This document shows positions 21,046 to 33,669 of a stretch of 64,000 nucleotides of DNA, one piece after another. The notes under the pieces were generated by a model. It was given only the letters and a program-made list of their open reading frames with translations, was not told the DNA's origin and searched no databases. Position numbers and translations under genes: made by a program. Position 1 is the stretch's first letter. Every line of letters starts with the position of its first letter. This DNA is from Mastigias papua. Its lineage: Eukaryota > Cnidaria > Scyphozoa > Rhizostomeae > Mastigiidae. The stretch spans positions 16,040,714 to 16,104,713 of the forward strand of contig OZ025273.1 of the NCBI GenBank assembly GCA_964019165.1, given 5' to 3'.

Positions 21046-24000
21046 ATTTTAATTTAACTACTATATTCAATTGTCAACTTGTGGATACACATAACGTCTA
21101 ATCATTACCACTGTGTCATAGATAAAGGTTTGCATACAAATTTAAATGCAAGATTGTCTCTTTCATTTGGTATATTATTATCTTACAATCTCATATAATA
21201 TTGTGCTAGAGGCATCAAAACTTAGCAACTATTCAATTTTAATACCTCAGAGGACATCATAGCTTATGTTCATAGAATTAAAATACTATCACATACATAA
21301 TATATATTATACCCTCATATAATAACTGCAGAGGTGCTTATTGCATGAATTGGTGATACACTGTACAACATGAATCACAAAATCAGATTTTAACAAACAA
21401 TAGTAGTTGCAGGAAGGGGGGGGGATGAAGGGGACAATACACATGATGTTTCTAGCTACTACTTACTCATTCCTGAAATCTATATCGTCATGTGCAGAAT
21501 GACCTATGGACATCAGACATGGTATTTGTAACATGTGATCTCAGACTGAAAGGGGCATCTCTCCCAGTAAATACAAAGTCATCATAACAGGACAATGGAC
21601 CTTGACTACACAGAAATAACACTACTATATACACTGAAACAACTATGAACCAGATCTAAATACAGAGGTAATATATAGAGTACTATAATGAGTAATGTCT
21701 CATGTATGGGGTACTAAATACATATACAAAACATTCCATATTATATTGGAATGAAACAAAATGGGAATGTTCAGCTATTTAGCTACAATGCTGCAAAGAA
21801 TACATTGAACAACAGCTTAGCTTTAGATTGGAATGACTGCATGGTAAAAGCTAAGGGCTAATTAGAATTGAATAGCAACATTAAAAACGTAAACAAAACG
21901 GCCTACTTCTGAGATATCCTGAAGTCCTACATATCAGTTAAACTAAATGGCAAGAGCACGGTACAAACTCCTAGTATATCAGGGTATAATACTCTAGGAT
22001 CTTATGAATACCAGAAGTAGGAAGAAGTAAACGTTAGCAGTGGCACAGCGGCAATTTAGTAGCGAAACTCAAGCGAATCTGAAGAGAAATGGCTTGCCGA
22101 TAACGCCCCAGAAACAATTATTAAATCTCTCTCAAATCATCATTAACAAATATCGTCTTAGTGGCAAACCAGTAACCATTCTCCAATATAAATGCTTGCA
22201 CGGTTAAATGGGCGAATGAGAAATAAAATCAACAATTTTGCTAATGCCTAAGGATGACTGTGATGATATTTCATATTCTGCCATTAAATTAAGCACCAAT
22301 AGCAATACTAAATCTCAGTCCAGCAAGGAATATTACTGTTAATAACTCGTGAGTAGTTGCATCAAATTATAAGAGCAATATCACAGTGAATTTGTGAAGG
22401 AAAAGTCAATGGAACTGGAACATAGCATGTGTAACACAGCGCTGAGGCAAACCGAGAGAATCTCCATGAAAAGAGTCCGCTACACCATATTTAGACCTAT
22501 CAAACACAAACATTTAAGGATAAAAGCACTGGTAAAACCAACTCGAAGCTTATGAAAGAAATCAGGCGACTTACCATGTAGAAAAACGCATCGAAGTTCA
22601 GTTGCAATGCCAACAGCACAATCCCATCTGTGGAAACTCCTCAACCACGAACATGCGGTCATTTGTATTGTTCGGAAACAAAAGAACTGCTATCGTAAGA
22701 TAACGTCAGGAACATATCATATTTCATGCGACCATTTACAATAAAATCGAAACTCACTTACACTTAAAAGGTAGAGGGATTATACTACACATCCTTAGCA
22801 AGTACGATATAAACACTTCAGAGTATATATTTGAGCACAATTAACACAAATGCTCGCAGCAATCGAGTACCCCAGTGATAGAAACGGTACTTGGCAAACC
22901 CCGCAAATGTATTCATTCTGGAAGCAACACGGAACTGAGTTATAACTATTAAAAATTCACGGATATCGTAGTAGATTCCACAGCGATTTATAGCATGTAC
23001 AAGTTCAGAATCTACTGCCCCGCCGTGATAGCTATGTCTGAAATGAAACTGATCTCGGAAAACCCCTCAAAGTAAAACGACATGAAAATCACTGAGAAAA
23101 CCCCTCGCTCATGACGGCACGCAGGGGAAAACTATTGCACCAGACCTTGGTAGAAAAACAACGGCTATTTAGCGACAAAAATCAAGAGGGCCTGACCGAA
23201 TCTGGCACCACCAACATACCATGCATGCAATCTCGTGCGAATTTGCTCAAAATAGGTACATCTCAGACAAACTTCGCAAAGGCATACAATCAAGAAAGGA
23301 CATAAAGGGGCAAATATAAACCGATACTTTCACACATAAACCAAAGACTTATCTAGCCGAATGACGACAAATTTCTCCTCGAATTCACTACATTAATCTC
23401 CACCTTGCAAACACTGCCTAAAGTGGCAAACTGTCATGGCGAAATACCCCCGAGGGAAGGTATTGCAAACCGGGTGAAAATTTGGAAACAAACACCCGAT
23501 GAAAGTAAAAAATGCGTAGATCCGAGGAAGAAAACACATTAGAACATACATCAAATTAGAAGGTATAACAAAAACGACAACTCACCTGCAGCAAAGACAG
23601 AAAGTCTCCTCGAGGCAAATACTCAACTGTCATGCCGATAGTCGCGCGAGGGAGAACAGTGCAATCTGGCTAAAATCAAGGCCACAGGTTGCTGAAACCC
23701 ATAGAAAACGCATACAGCTGTGAAAGGAATCACTGCAAACTACGAATCAACCCTTTTCGCACGAAACCAGCTACTCATTCGAGGGAAAAGTAAACACCTC
23801 TGTAATACCAAGAGCATCGACATCAGTTTGTGAGCGCACGCGTGGTACTGGGAACTGGTCAACTTTGTGGACGAAGACAATGGAGAACAATAGAGGCAAA
23901 CGAAGGCTCGCGTAGGTTCTCACAGAAAGTCGAATATCTCGGCGAAAAAAACAGATAAAATTAGTATCTCAACATATGTACAACGTAGACCACCTGCATC

Positions 24001-24164
24001 GACCCTCGACACAAGTCTCAGCTCTAGCCCCCGCACCCCGTAGGAATAGATAATTTCACGCGCTACCTGCAGGTCTCTTTGTTCTTCGAGAATCACGTGG
24101 TACAATCCGAGCCCTGTAATTGGTCTGGCATAAATTAGCATATAGGGATCTTAGTATATAGAGA

Positions 24165-24709
24165 TAGCTTAGTACTGATAGCCCGCTACACGCGGGCTTC
24201 CCTAGCCCCAGTTCAAAGGTTGCATATCAGCCTTGGAAAGACTAACGCTGTGCCCCCATGAAAGTTGCTTGGTCTGGTCGCATAGGATCACGAGAAGGTG
24301 ACGTCATGGGCCTGTGCGATGGAGAACGTGACTTTCGGCCTTGCATTGTGCAAAACTCAAAGAAAATTGCGAGAAAAAATTGTGCAAAAAATGCTCGGAT
24401 ACCTGCGCTAGGCTACGGGGCAGTAAAGGGAAAGGAAGAAAATCAAGAAGCCCCGTAGCCTAGCGCAGGTATCCGAGCATTTTTTGCACAATTTTTTCTC
24501 GCAAATATTTCTTTGATTTTTGCACAATGCAAGGCCGAAAGTCACGTGCTCCATCGCACAGGCCCATGACGTCACCTTCTCGTGATCCTATGCGACCAGA
24601 CCAAGCAACTTTCATGGGGGCACAGCGTTAGTCTTTCCAAGGCTGATATGCAACCTTTGAACTGGGGCTAGGGAAGCCCGCGTGTAGCGGGCTATCAGTA
24701 CTAAGCTAG
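24165..24709. repeat. foldback palindrome 4 (545 bp)
   Basis: Type A ends. The terminal hairpin is perfect: AGCCCGC, loop TACAC, GCGGGCT. GGTGACGTCATGGGCC occurs in both arms. Confidence 0.92.
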
Positions 24710-27159
24710 TCTCTATGATACGAATTGTTGATTGCACAGAATTGTTTACAATGCTGTCTACAATGAGGCACTAATGAAACTACACGACATATTGTCTCCT
24801 GCTTCACTCAACTCTAACTTAAGGAGTCTTGGAAATAATTTTAAGATGTTATACCAGATACAATATAGCACACGAATTGGCAGGTATGAGTGGTTCTGTT
24901 ATCATGTAGGTGACCACTAATCCTGTCCACAGAGGTACACAATCAAGTTTGATCCATAAACGTAGGTGTTATGCAATTGGAATCTGTGATAGGACTTGGT
25001 AGCTCAAGGTTATAAAACAAAAGAATATTGCTTAGTATTCCTATATCACACATTTATATAATATATAGCAGATTGTAAAAAACACGATTGAGCAGCGTGA
25101 ATCATATAAGATATCAGCCAAAGTTCTTGGGGGAGTCCATAGGTTATGGCTATACAAAACAAATAATGCAGCTATCCAGTACTAAATTATCTGTTACAAC
25201 CATGTGAAATTCAGAATTCAACCAATAATTGTAATTGGATAGGGGAAAGTGGCCCCATAAATCAAATATTGCTATCTAGTACAAATTCATCCCTAAAAAA
25301 ACTATAATATCATATGCAGAATGATCTATGGAAGTCAGTAATTCTTTGAAATGAGTAATACTACATATCCTGTATCATCAACTCAGATGTCAAATGAAGG
25401 CATTACCTCAGTGGGGGCAAGGGGTGTCATTAATTAAGTCTAGGCAATAAAAGTGATGGTCATATCTAGTACTAATCCATCCCTTAACAGTATATCATCA
25501 CGTGCAGAATGATCTATGGAATTCGGTAATGGCATTTATAACAAATGATCTCAGAAAGAAGGGCAACTGTGTCCCAACAGAAGAACATTCAGTATAGTGG
25601 AACCCCATAAATTTGACTTGACCAGAATAACTCTACCATCTATAGTGGAAATAACTATGAAGCCTACTGTAAATACAGTGAAAACAAAATAAAAAAGAGT
25701 TACTGAGCTGAGAATAAAGTTGGTAACATCGTAGTATTTGCCTGTAAAACGTGTATGATAAAATCAAGGAGTATATTCGACTGTAAGGGCAATATCTCAA
25801 ATGTAAGCAAAGTGCCCAAACTCTTGAGACATCCTAACATCCAACTCATGTGCATATACGAAGAATCAACAGCAAGCTAAAAGCTCCTAGTACATCAGCA
25901 AATATTGCATTAAATACTTCCTCAATATCATAACCATACTTCTGCAGTAACAAAACGGTAATTTAGAAGAGAAAATCAAGCAAAATTGAGGGGAACTGCC
26001 TTGATCTTATTGCCCTTGAAGCAAAGGTATGGAATCACCCTCAAAAGACCGCAATTAATCCAAAACAAAGGACAACAGGTATCTACGATTGTGAGATGAA
26101 CTTGGGAATCCCCTCGCATTTCACAGTACACACTACGACAAAGGTAAAGAGTGAAAGTAAAAACTGCAAAATTAGGGCAACCAAATTCAGCAATAGCCCT
26201 ATACATACTTCAGTGAAAGCATTCCACATACCAAGACTTTATCCCCATACACAACCGTATCCTATGTCATTCATACATGTGGTAAAAGCAATGGATAAAT
26301 TCCAAGCTAGCAAGGAATACAACAGTAAACATTACATAATCATTTCATCACAATGTAGTAAGAAACGTAGGATACCTTAGCGAATGAAATCAAGTGAAAA
26401 AGCATTAAACTGGAGGCAGAGCAACAACATTCTCCTCCAAGTCACACGACAACTATACAGTAGTCCTAATCAAAACATTGCCAACTGAAAGCAGCAAGCA
26501 CGCCATTCCATGTCATCTAAATAGGCATGAAAAGCAAACAACCTGCCATAATCTAGCACGGAATACAAAGTCAAACATATGTTGAATATCTTTTCACAAT
26601 GTAGAAGGAAAAGCACGGTGATTTAGTACACAGAATCGAACAACTTTGAGAAGAACTGTCATGGTGGTAATTCACTCGAGGGAAGGTGGCTGACTCTCGT
26701 TGAAAGATATGGAAATAAATGGCTGGCAACAGTAGAATACAGATGAAATGGACAAAGGACATACAGGAATTCTTAACTCAAAGCATTTCAGGAAATTAGA
26801 GCTGGCTTACCTGGAAGAACTGCAACCAAAGTCTCCTCGCGATAACACACACAGTTACTTAGTCCTACTGGACCGCTCGCAAAACTGACAACACGCGGTC
26901 CAGCAGGAGGAGCAACAGAATTGCTGGTAATGGCGATAAGAGGAAAGTAGAATAACTCGGCGAAAAAAAATGATAAAAATGATATCTCTTCTTATGTAAG
27001 TAGTAGACCCAAATGGCTACCCTCAACAGAAATTTGGGGGCCATGGGACAAATACCCTGGGAGGAGATCGTGTAGGCGGAATCAGGTCACGTGGTACAAC
27101 TCTGAGCAATCTGATTGGTTTGGCATAAATTATCATATAGGCATCTTAGTATATAGAGA
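24165..27159 (-). mobile_element. Helitron-like unit 3 (type A, 3.0 kb)
   Basis: The 3' end is CTA(G) at 24165, with the last base lost at the junction to unit 2. The 5' TC is at 27159. By eye it is nearly collinear and identical with unit 6 (47990-50990), including GGAGTCTTGGAAATAATTTT near 24820, two CAGAATGATCTATGGAA phrases (25320, 25505), a CTGTCATGGTGGTAATTCAC box near 26657, and a minus-strand CAGGTAAGCC site near 26807. Confidence 0.82.
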
Positions 27160-27688
27160 AGTTTTTTGATAGCCCGCTAGACGCGGGCTCCCCTACCCCC
27201 AACCAAGGCTGGAGATTAGCCTTGGAAAGACTAACGCAGTCGCCCATCGAAGCAGCATGGTCCGCATTTTCGATGAGGATCATGGGATGGTGACATCATG
27301 GGCCTCTGCGATGGAGCACGTGACCATCAGCATTGCATTGGTCAAATCGACAAAAATTGCGAGACAAAATTGTGCAAAAAATGCTCGGATACCTGCGCTA
27401 GGCTACGGGGCTTTCCACCTTTCCTTATACAGCCCCGTAGCCTAGCGCAGGTATCCGAGCATTTTTTGCACAATTTTTTCTCGCAATTTTTGTCGATTTG
27501 ACCAATGCAATGCTGATGGTCACGTGCTCCATCGCAGAGGCCCATGATGTCACCATCCCATGATCCTCATCGAAAATGCGGACCATGCTGCTTCGATGGG
27601 CGACTGCGTTAGTCTTTCCAAGGCTAATCTCCAGCCTTGGTTGGGGGTAGGGGAGCCCGCATCTAGCGGGCTATCAAAAAACTGCTAG
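27160..27688. repeat. foldback palindrome 5 (529 bp)
   Basis: Type B right end with a complete CTAG (27685-27688); the left end is shortened. The TGACGTCA box is mutated to TGACATCA in this copy. Confidence 0.92.
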
Positions 27689-28785
27689 TCTTCATCATAC
27701 CAATATGGAATACATGGTATCTAAAATCCCATAGACGTGCATAACATATAACATATTGTGCATAACACCTCATGTGTCCATACAATACAAATAATATACT
27801 ACATATACAGCTGTGTGTAACTTGAAAATGAATAACTATCACTGCTATTGGGAATAAATGTACCTAATGAAATGTGTGCTGCTAGCTTGTACTAATTCCT
27901 TAACATACCACAATCACATGCATACTCAAGCATGTAAATCAATTCTAACATAAGGAGTCTAGTTTAAAGTAGCAGGGTAAATTTATATTGTACCAAGGTT
28001 ACATAGTGTGCAGAACATTGTGGTCTCCATAGAATACAAACAATATACTACATATATAGCTGTGTGCTAATGAGAATGAAAAACCCGCACTGCTATTTGC
28101 ATTAAGGTTACCAAATGATTATATGTGGCGCCAATGTGTACTACTTAATCCCTCACAATAGTACAACCACATGTCACCTGTATTCATATGCATAGAAATC
28201 AATTCTAACCTAAGGAGTCTAGTACAATGTAGGAAGGTAAATTTGCATTGTATTACAGCTTAAATATTGCATATAAATTAAACTACATGAGTGCACCTGC
28301 TATGTGGTTGTAACCATTAATGTTCCTAAATCTCCTACATTGTGGTAATGGAAAGATATATTCATACAATAGAATACTCTGCTACATATGATGCTATATA
28401 TCAATGCACATGAATAACCTTCCCTACTATTTGAAGTAAGAATATGAAATAAAAAAAATATGAGCCAATAGCTTGTACTATGAAAGCCCTTAAAACACCA
28501 TCAATTATAGGTACACATATTGGCATGGATATGACCTGGTACCTGAGGAGTCTAGTACAATGTAGCAGTTTACCAGTTGGTTGTAACCACTAATCACATC
28601 CCACCTAATAACACTAAATTAATCAAACTCTATACAATACTATCTTATGTATTTTCTCTCTAAATGCAATGATATAGTTTACTGGATATATAACTGTGTA
28701 TGACCTAAAACAAATAACTCACACAGCTCTCTGGATTACAGTTAACAAATGAATACATGTGGTGATTGAATTTACTGACTCATAA

Positions 28786-28786
28786 A

Positions 28787-28849
<63 letters not shown>

Positions 28850-28872
28850 AATCATAATCATAATCATAATTT
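28786..28872. repeat. (CAT)n / (AATCAT)n microsatellite
   Basis: CAT tract ending in ATAATC variants, at the same internal position as in units 2 and 5. Confidence 0.95.
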
Positions 28873-31800
28873 TAATTTAACTATTATATTCAATTGTCAA
28901 CTTGTGGATACAAATAAAGTATAATCATTAACACTGTGTCATAGATAAAGGTTTCCATCCCAAATTTAAATGCAAGATTGTCTCTGTCATCTGGTATATT
29001 ATCCTTGTCTAATCTCACATAAAATTCTGCAAGGGGCATAAAAACTTAGCAACTATACAATTTTAATACCTCAAAGGACTTCATAGCTTGTGTTCACAGA
29101 ATGAAAACAATATCAAATACATAATATATATTATACCCTCATATGATAACTGCAGAAGTGCTTATTGCATGACTGAGTGATACACTGTATAACATGAATA
29201 ACAAAATCAGATTTCAACAAAAAATAGTAGTTGCAGGAAGGGGGGGGGAGTTGACAATACACATGATGTTGCTAAGTACTACTTATTTATGCCTGAAATC
29301 TATATCATCATGTGCAGAATGATCTATGGAAATCAGTAATGGTATCTGTAATATGATCTCAGACAGAAAGGGACATATCTCCCAGCAAATACACAGTCTT
29401 CATAAGAGGAGAATGTATCTTCACTACACAAAAATAACACTACTATACACAGTGAAAACTACCATGACCTTGATATAAAAACCAAGGTAATATATAAAGT
29501 AATACAGTGATTAAGTTCCCATATATGGAGTACTTAAATACATACACAAACATGTATCCATTAAAACTGGAAGGAAACCAAACGGGAAAGCAGAGCTATT
29601 AAGCTACACTGCTGCAACAGACTACATTAAGCAAAACTTTAGCTTTGGTTTAGATTGACTGTGTGGCAAGGCTAAATGCTAAGTAGAATTGAATAGCAAT
29701 ATCAAAAACGTCAACATAACGGCCCAATTATGAGAGATCTTGAAATCCAATATACGAGTTTAAACTAAAGGGGGAAGAGCATGGTACACATCCCTAGTAT
29801 AACTGGGTGTAATACAGCAGAAGCTTATGAATACCATAACTAAACATTAGCAGTGGCTTATCGGCAATTTTAAAGCGAAAAGCAAGCGAGCCTAAATACA
29901 GTTAGTTAGATGATAATGCCACCCCCCTACAAGAGGTCAACCTCATGAGCTCTGAATCAAAATCCCGTAAACAAAGTCGTGGTAAAGGCAATAAAAGTAA
30001 CCATTCTCAGGACTAAATACGTGCAAAGCTATATGGTGTAATCTGAGATAAAATAAACCATTTAGCCATTGCCTTTGACTTAATCTGATGCTGTCTCATT
30101 CTTTTATATTATATTGTGCAGCAGAAACATACTAATAAATCCTAGTGCCGTAAGGAATAATACCGCCAGTGCCTCATGAATTTTGCTATCAACCTGTAGT
30201 AGCAGTACCACGTTGATTTAAAACGAAAAACGAACAGAATTTGAAGGAACATAGTCTAGATACCAAAGCGTGCTAGGCAAACTGACAGAAACTCGCTCCA
30301 AATCTGGCAAATAACAGCATTGACAACTATCAAGAACAGTCACTGTAGGTTAGCTTCTCTTACAAAAGTATATTGAAGCATTTGAAAGGAAAGAAGCCGC
30401 TTACCTCTTAGACAATGCATGAAACTCGAACCTACATTGCTAACTTGACAATCGCATCTGTGGAAACTCCCTCAACCACGAACATGCGGTCTTGCATGCA
30501 ACCCATTGTTCCGACACAAAAGGACTGCTCTCGTAAGATCAATGCTGGAGTCATCTCGAATTTCAGCGCCACGTACAACAGAATCGAAAGTCAATTGCAT
30601 TAAAAAGGCAGAGGGCTACTACCAAACAAACCTACAAAGTAATTAATAACCAATTCAGAATCAATCTTTTAGTACAAATCACCAAAGGATAAAGAGTAAT
30701 CATAGTGGCCGTTCACAAAACACCCGCGGGAACTGGATTTGATTCTATTGAAACTGAGCTTGGCAAACCCCACAAATGTATTCAATTTAGACACAAAAAG
30801 AAAACGGGTTAAGCTAAACCAATTCAAAACATATCTGTTAGCACAACTCACCGAAGGCTAGAGAGTAATCACAGTCGCCATTGACAAAACACCCTCGGGC
30901 ATTGCATGTGAGTCGATTGAAACTGAGCTTGGCAAACCCCATAACCTGTAGTCAGTCTAGAAACGAAAAGAAAATGAATTACAACAAATGACAACGTACA
31001 TTTTAATACATTTTATAGAAATTTATAACACCTACCATGTCATGAGGCGCGCACTTTCATAACATGATCGTGGAATTTCCTTGAGAATCGGCGTAAACTC
31101 TAGTCGAAATTCTACAATAAAACGTACAGAGAATAAATACGACCTCACAACAAATATCAATGGGCTTATTACAACATGTATAACAACTTACATAAGCAGT
31201 TTCCAAGTGACGCCAGGTTGAGAATCCATTGCCCCACGGTGATAGCTCCGATTTCATCTAAAGTGACTCGCAGAAAATTCTAACGATTGTCCTACACCTA
31301 GAATCAAAATTAAACATCACATCAAAGTAAAGTCGAGAAAACCCCTCGCTCATAGCGGCACATATGGGCTAACTGCATGAGCATGATTTAGTAGCAAAAC
31401 AATGACTATTTAGCACAGAATATGACAGGGGCCTCGCGCAATCTGACACTGCCAACAGCCATGCATGCAACCTCATGGGAATTTCTCAACAATATCTCAC
31501 GTAAAAGTCGAAAAAGTAAACAATCAATAAAGGACAGAGAGGGGCTACCATTAATCAATTCATGTAAGAGCAAGAATAGGACTCACCTGCCGCATGATCA
31601 ACTCTTTCTCCTAGAGTCATCAAGCGAATGAACAATCTGCGAACACTCCCTAAACTGCTAATCTCTAAGTTGAGCACGCGGCTGCATCATGTTGCTAGCA
31701 GGGGAGTTCGTGCAATACCCAAAGTGCAATATAAAGAATTAAATGTAACTGTAATTCATATAGAGACAGTTCATAGTGAGACCCCCCGAAATAAATACGG

Positions 31801-32099
31801 AAGCTCGCAGCTACCGGCTGGAAGGAGCCTCTGTGGTGCAAGCATGCAGCCAGAAAACAAAGGAACCCATGGAGAAGGCAATAAGGAGATGGGCACGTGA
31901 CAGAAACCACACGCGGTGTTGCTTCTAGTGCCGATCGCGAATTTCCGAATGCTAAATACAGGCTTCAGTATGGAGAGACAACGAAAACTGGAATATCTCG
32001 AGAACCACAGAAGCTAGGGAAACGATTTCTAGAAAGGGGGGTCCGACATCTAAAGTAGAACTCCCAGTGGAATTTTTAGTGATAGCCCCCGGCCCATTT

Positions 32100-32201
32100 G
32101 GGAGGAGAAGCGTTTTTCGTGAATCCCCGTCACGTGGTACAATCCGAGCCGTGTAATTGGTCTGGCATAAATTAGCATATAGGCATCTTAGTATATAGAG
32201 A
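32100..32201 (-). promoter_or_regulatory. conserved Helitron 5' terminal region with CCAAT and E-box
   Basis: On the minus strand, within 75 bases of the 5' TC, there is ACCAAT followed by TACCACGTGAC (E-box). The same pair is kept in the 5' ends of units 1-7. This looks like an internal promoter or host-factor site; no transcript evidence is available. Confidence 0.4.
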
Positions 32202-32940
32202 TTGACTAACTACTTCCGTCTCCAGCCCATTCAGCCCAAGGGAAACAAGCTAAAGAAGCTAGCAAATCTCAACAGAAGGAGATTATCTCCAAAGTAGCAA
32301 GATCATGTAAAGTCGGAGATCTTGTCTATGCTCTTTACTTTGGTCCTAGAAGAGACAAGGAAGGTCGCTGGGTGCTTGCTGTAATTGTCTAGTGAAAAGG
32401 TTCCCGTTCTTTCAATGCTTGAGTTCGACCAAAAGGTCCTACTCAGAGAAGACACCTTGAGCAGCTGCAGCCACGCCATGTCTGCATAGAGGACGAAGAT
32501 CCTGCAGATCCTCCTGCAATCAGCAAGACTTCCATGGCTACAGAGTGTGATATTAACTGAGACTAGAGCCACTGACAGAGGGCCATCTACACCAGAGTAC
32601 AACCCTGGCAATCAAAGAATATCCAAAGAAGCCCCAAAGCCTATCATGAGATTCTCACCTTCTCAGTACGCTTCAAGGCTAGGTGGGAAGGTGTTGTGGC
32701 TCAGATTTGCTGTGCTGCCAGTTATTGACATTGTGCACCCATGTTTACCGACTTTTAATCATATGGGACATGAGATGAGCTGATTGCATGCAATGTGCAA
32801 TGTTCCTGTCTTCCAAGAACAAAAGAGGACGGAAGAGAACTGTCCAGAAACAAGTCTTTTATGTTTAAAACTTCTCAGTGTATTGTGTTTACTGTTCTTC
32901 TGTATTTGCATATTTGTTTACTATGATCTTGACTGTTTGA
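32202..32940 (+). pseudogene. gypsy-1 integrase C-terminus and 3' region
   Basis: Sequence resumes in the same frame that was broken at 16491 and runs through a KVGDLVYALYFGPRRDKEGRW-like segment typical of Ty3/gypsy integrase C-termini. It then passes stops and frameshifts into a proline-rich tail (32547-32750). No LTR is recognisable before piggyBac sequence begins near 32941. Confidence 0.75.
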
Positions 32941-33669
32941 TTGAAATCAGATCATTGGACTATTCTCTTGCGTGTGATCTTCAAAGATACAACAAATAGT
33001 AAAAGTAATGGCAATTCTGAACATGGCCTAGCATACAGAGTTGTGTTTGATTTACTCAAAAGATATCTTGGAAAGTGCCTTCAAGTGTTATCTGATAATT
33101 TCTATACAAGTTGGACACTTCTACAAGACCCTCTTAGTTATTAAACAGTTTCATTTGGTACCATTTGGGTAGACCAAGGTCAGTTTCCAATTCACTTCAA
33201 AACAGCAACATTGCAGCCTGGACAGTCCATTTACTTGACGAATGGCAACATACTGGGTGTTCACTGAAACGACAATCGGATGGGTTCCTGGCATCATCTT
33301 TTCATATTAACTCAGAAAGCAATGTTTAACACTTTTTGGGAACTATTAGCAAGTCTGATGTTATATCAGATGATAATAAAATATGGGTTGAGTTGAAAAA
33401 TGTGACCAACACTTGCCATACTGTGCAGTATGCAGAAAAGCAATCAAATGATGGCAAAGGTATTTTTTCAGGGCGTTTCATTTGTATATCATTAACTCTA
33501 TGTGCATTTATTTTGAAAAATACCCAGAACTTGTTAAAAGACGAAACAGCCACAAACTCTTTTGGACGATGTCGCTGCATGAGCTGGTGCAGCCATATCT
33601 GAATATCAAGTTAGAGAAAGAAGGTCATGCCGGAAAGACGTCCCTTGCAAAATCTGTAAGAATGCATTA
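32941..33669 (+). pseudogene. piggyBac-family transposase fragment (rear DDE part)
   Basis: A frame around 32996-33144 reads EHGLAYRVVFDLLKRYLG and then VLSDNFYTSWTLL, the piggyBac catalytic-Asp block. After a TAA, a GTI...FP segment and a W/D-containing strand follow in shifted frames to about 33330. The frame at 33482-33670 (YFEKYPELVKRRNSH, ELVQPYLN) fits the late helical part. It is cut at 33669 by the Harbinger element; the tail resumes at 37462. Near the left edge it overlaps a little of what the 4870-5345 fragment covers, so the two halves may be different copies. Confidence 0.8.

Larger units (their letters stand above)
19357..24164 (-). mobile_element. Helitron-like unit 2 (type B, 4.81 kb)
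   Basis: The 3' CTAG at 19357-19360 abuts the 5' TC of unit 1 exactly. The type B subterminal phrase is AAAAAACTG before CTAG. The interior has tandem ~250-bp subrepeats (phrases near 19990, 20235, 20595 and 20895: ACATATATAGCTGTGTAT and AAGGAGTCTAGTACAATGTA), a (CAT)n tract at 20997-21045, a G-run near 21415, and several modules with minus-strand splice-donor-like sites (22570, 22755, 23583). Confidence 0.8.
16492..32201 (-). mobile_element. Helitron-like tandem array 1 (four units, 15.7 kb)
   Basis: The insertion lies exactly between A16491 and T32202 of gypsy-1 integrase, with no target duplication, and joining the flanks restores that frame. On the minus strand it starts TCTCTATATACTAAGATGCC (5' TC) and ends with a hairpin, 12 bases, then CTAG. 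These are the defining Helitron terminal features: A^T target, 5' TC, 3' hairpin and CTRR. Inside, three junctions repeat the same 5' and 3' ends head to tail. No Rep/helicase gene is present, so the array is non-autonomous. Confidence 0.85.
27160..32201 (-). mobile_element. Helitron-like unit 4 (type B, 5.04 kb)
   Basis: The 3' end has lost CTAGC at the junction with unit 3 (starts AGTTTTTTGATAGCC). The 5' TC at 32201 is the outer right end of the array. By eye it is nearly collinear with unit 5. It contains tandem subrepeats (27.7-28.6 kb), a CAT tract (28786-28872), a G-run near 29240, and tandem ~175-bp modules near 30670-31020 with minus-strand GGTGAGTT or GGTGATTT sites. Short frames at 30669-30851 and 31057-31257 are shared with unit 5, but I do not consider them genes. 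Confidence 0.82.

Noticed and set aside
24165..24709. Foldbacks as independent MITEs with their own TSD
   Set aside because: The CTAG and hairpin ends, and the A^T outer site of the full array, fit a Helitron 3' end better, and I see no TSD around single foldbacks. It remains an alternative to test.
27700..28600. Regular repeats considered as a CRISPR array or satellite
   Set aside because: The ~250-bp spacing, diverged copies and eukaryotic setting do not fit CRISPR; the repeats stay inside the transposon unit, so a free satellite is not supported.
30669..31257. Short minus-strand frames shared by units 4 and 5 (also 46448-47035)
   Set aside because: Their conservation is explained by recent copying of the whole unit, and they overlap non-coding tandem modules. 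I cannot support a protein.
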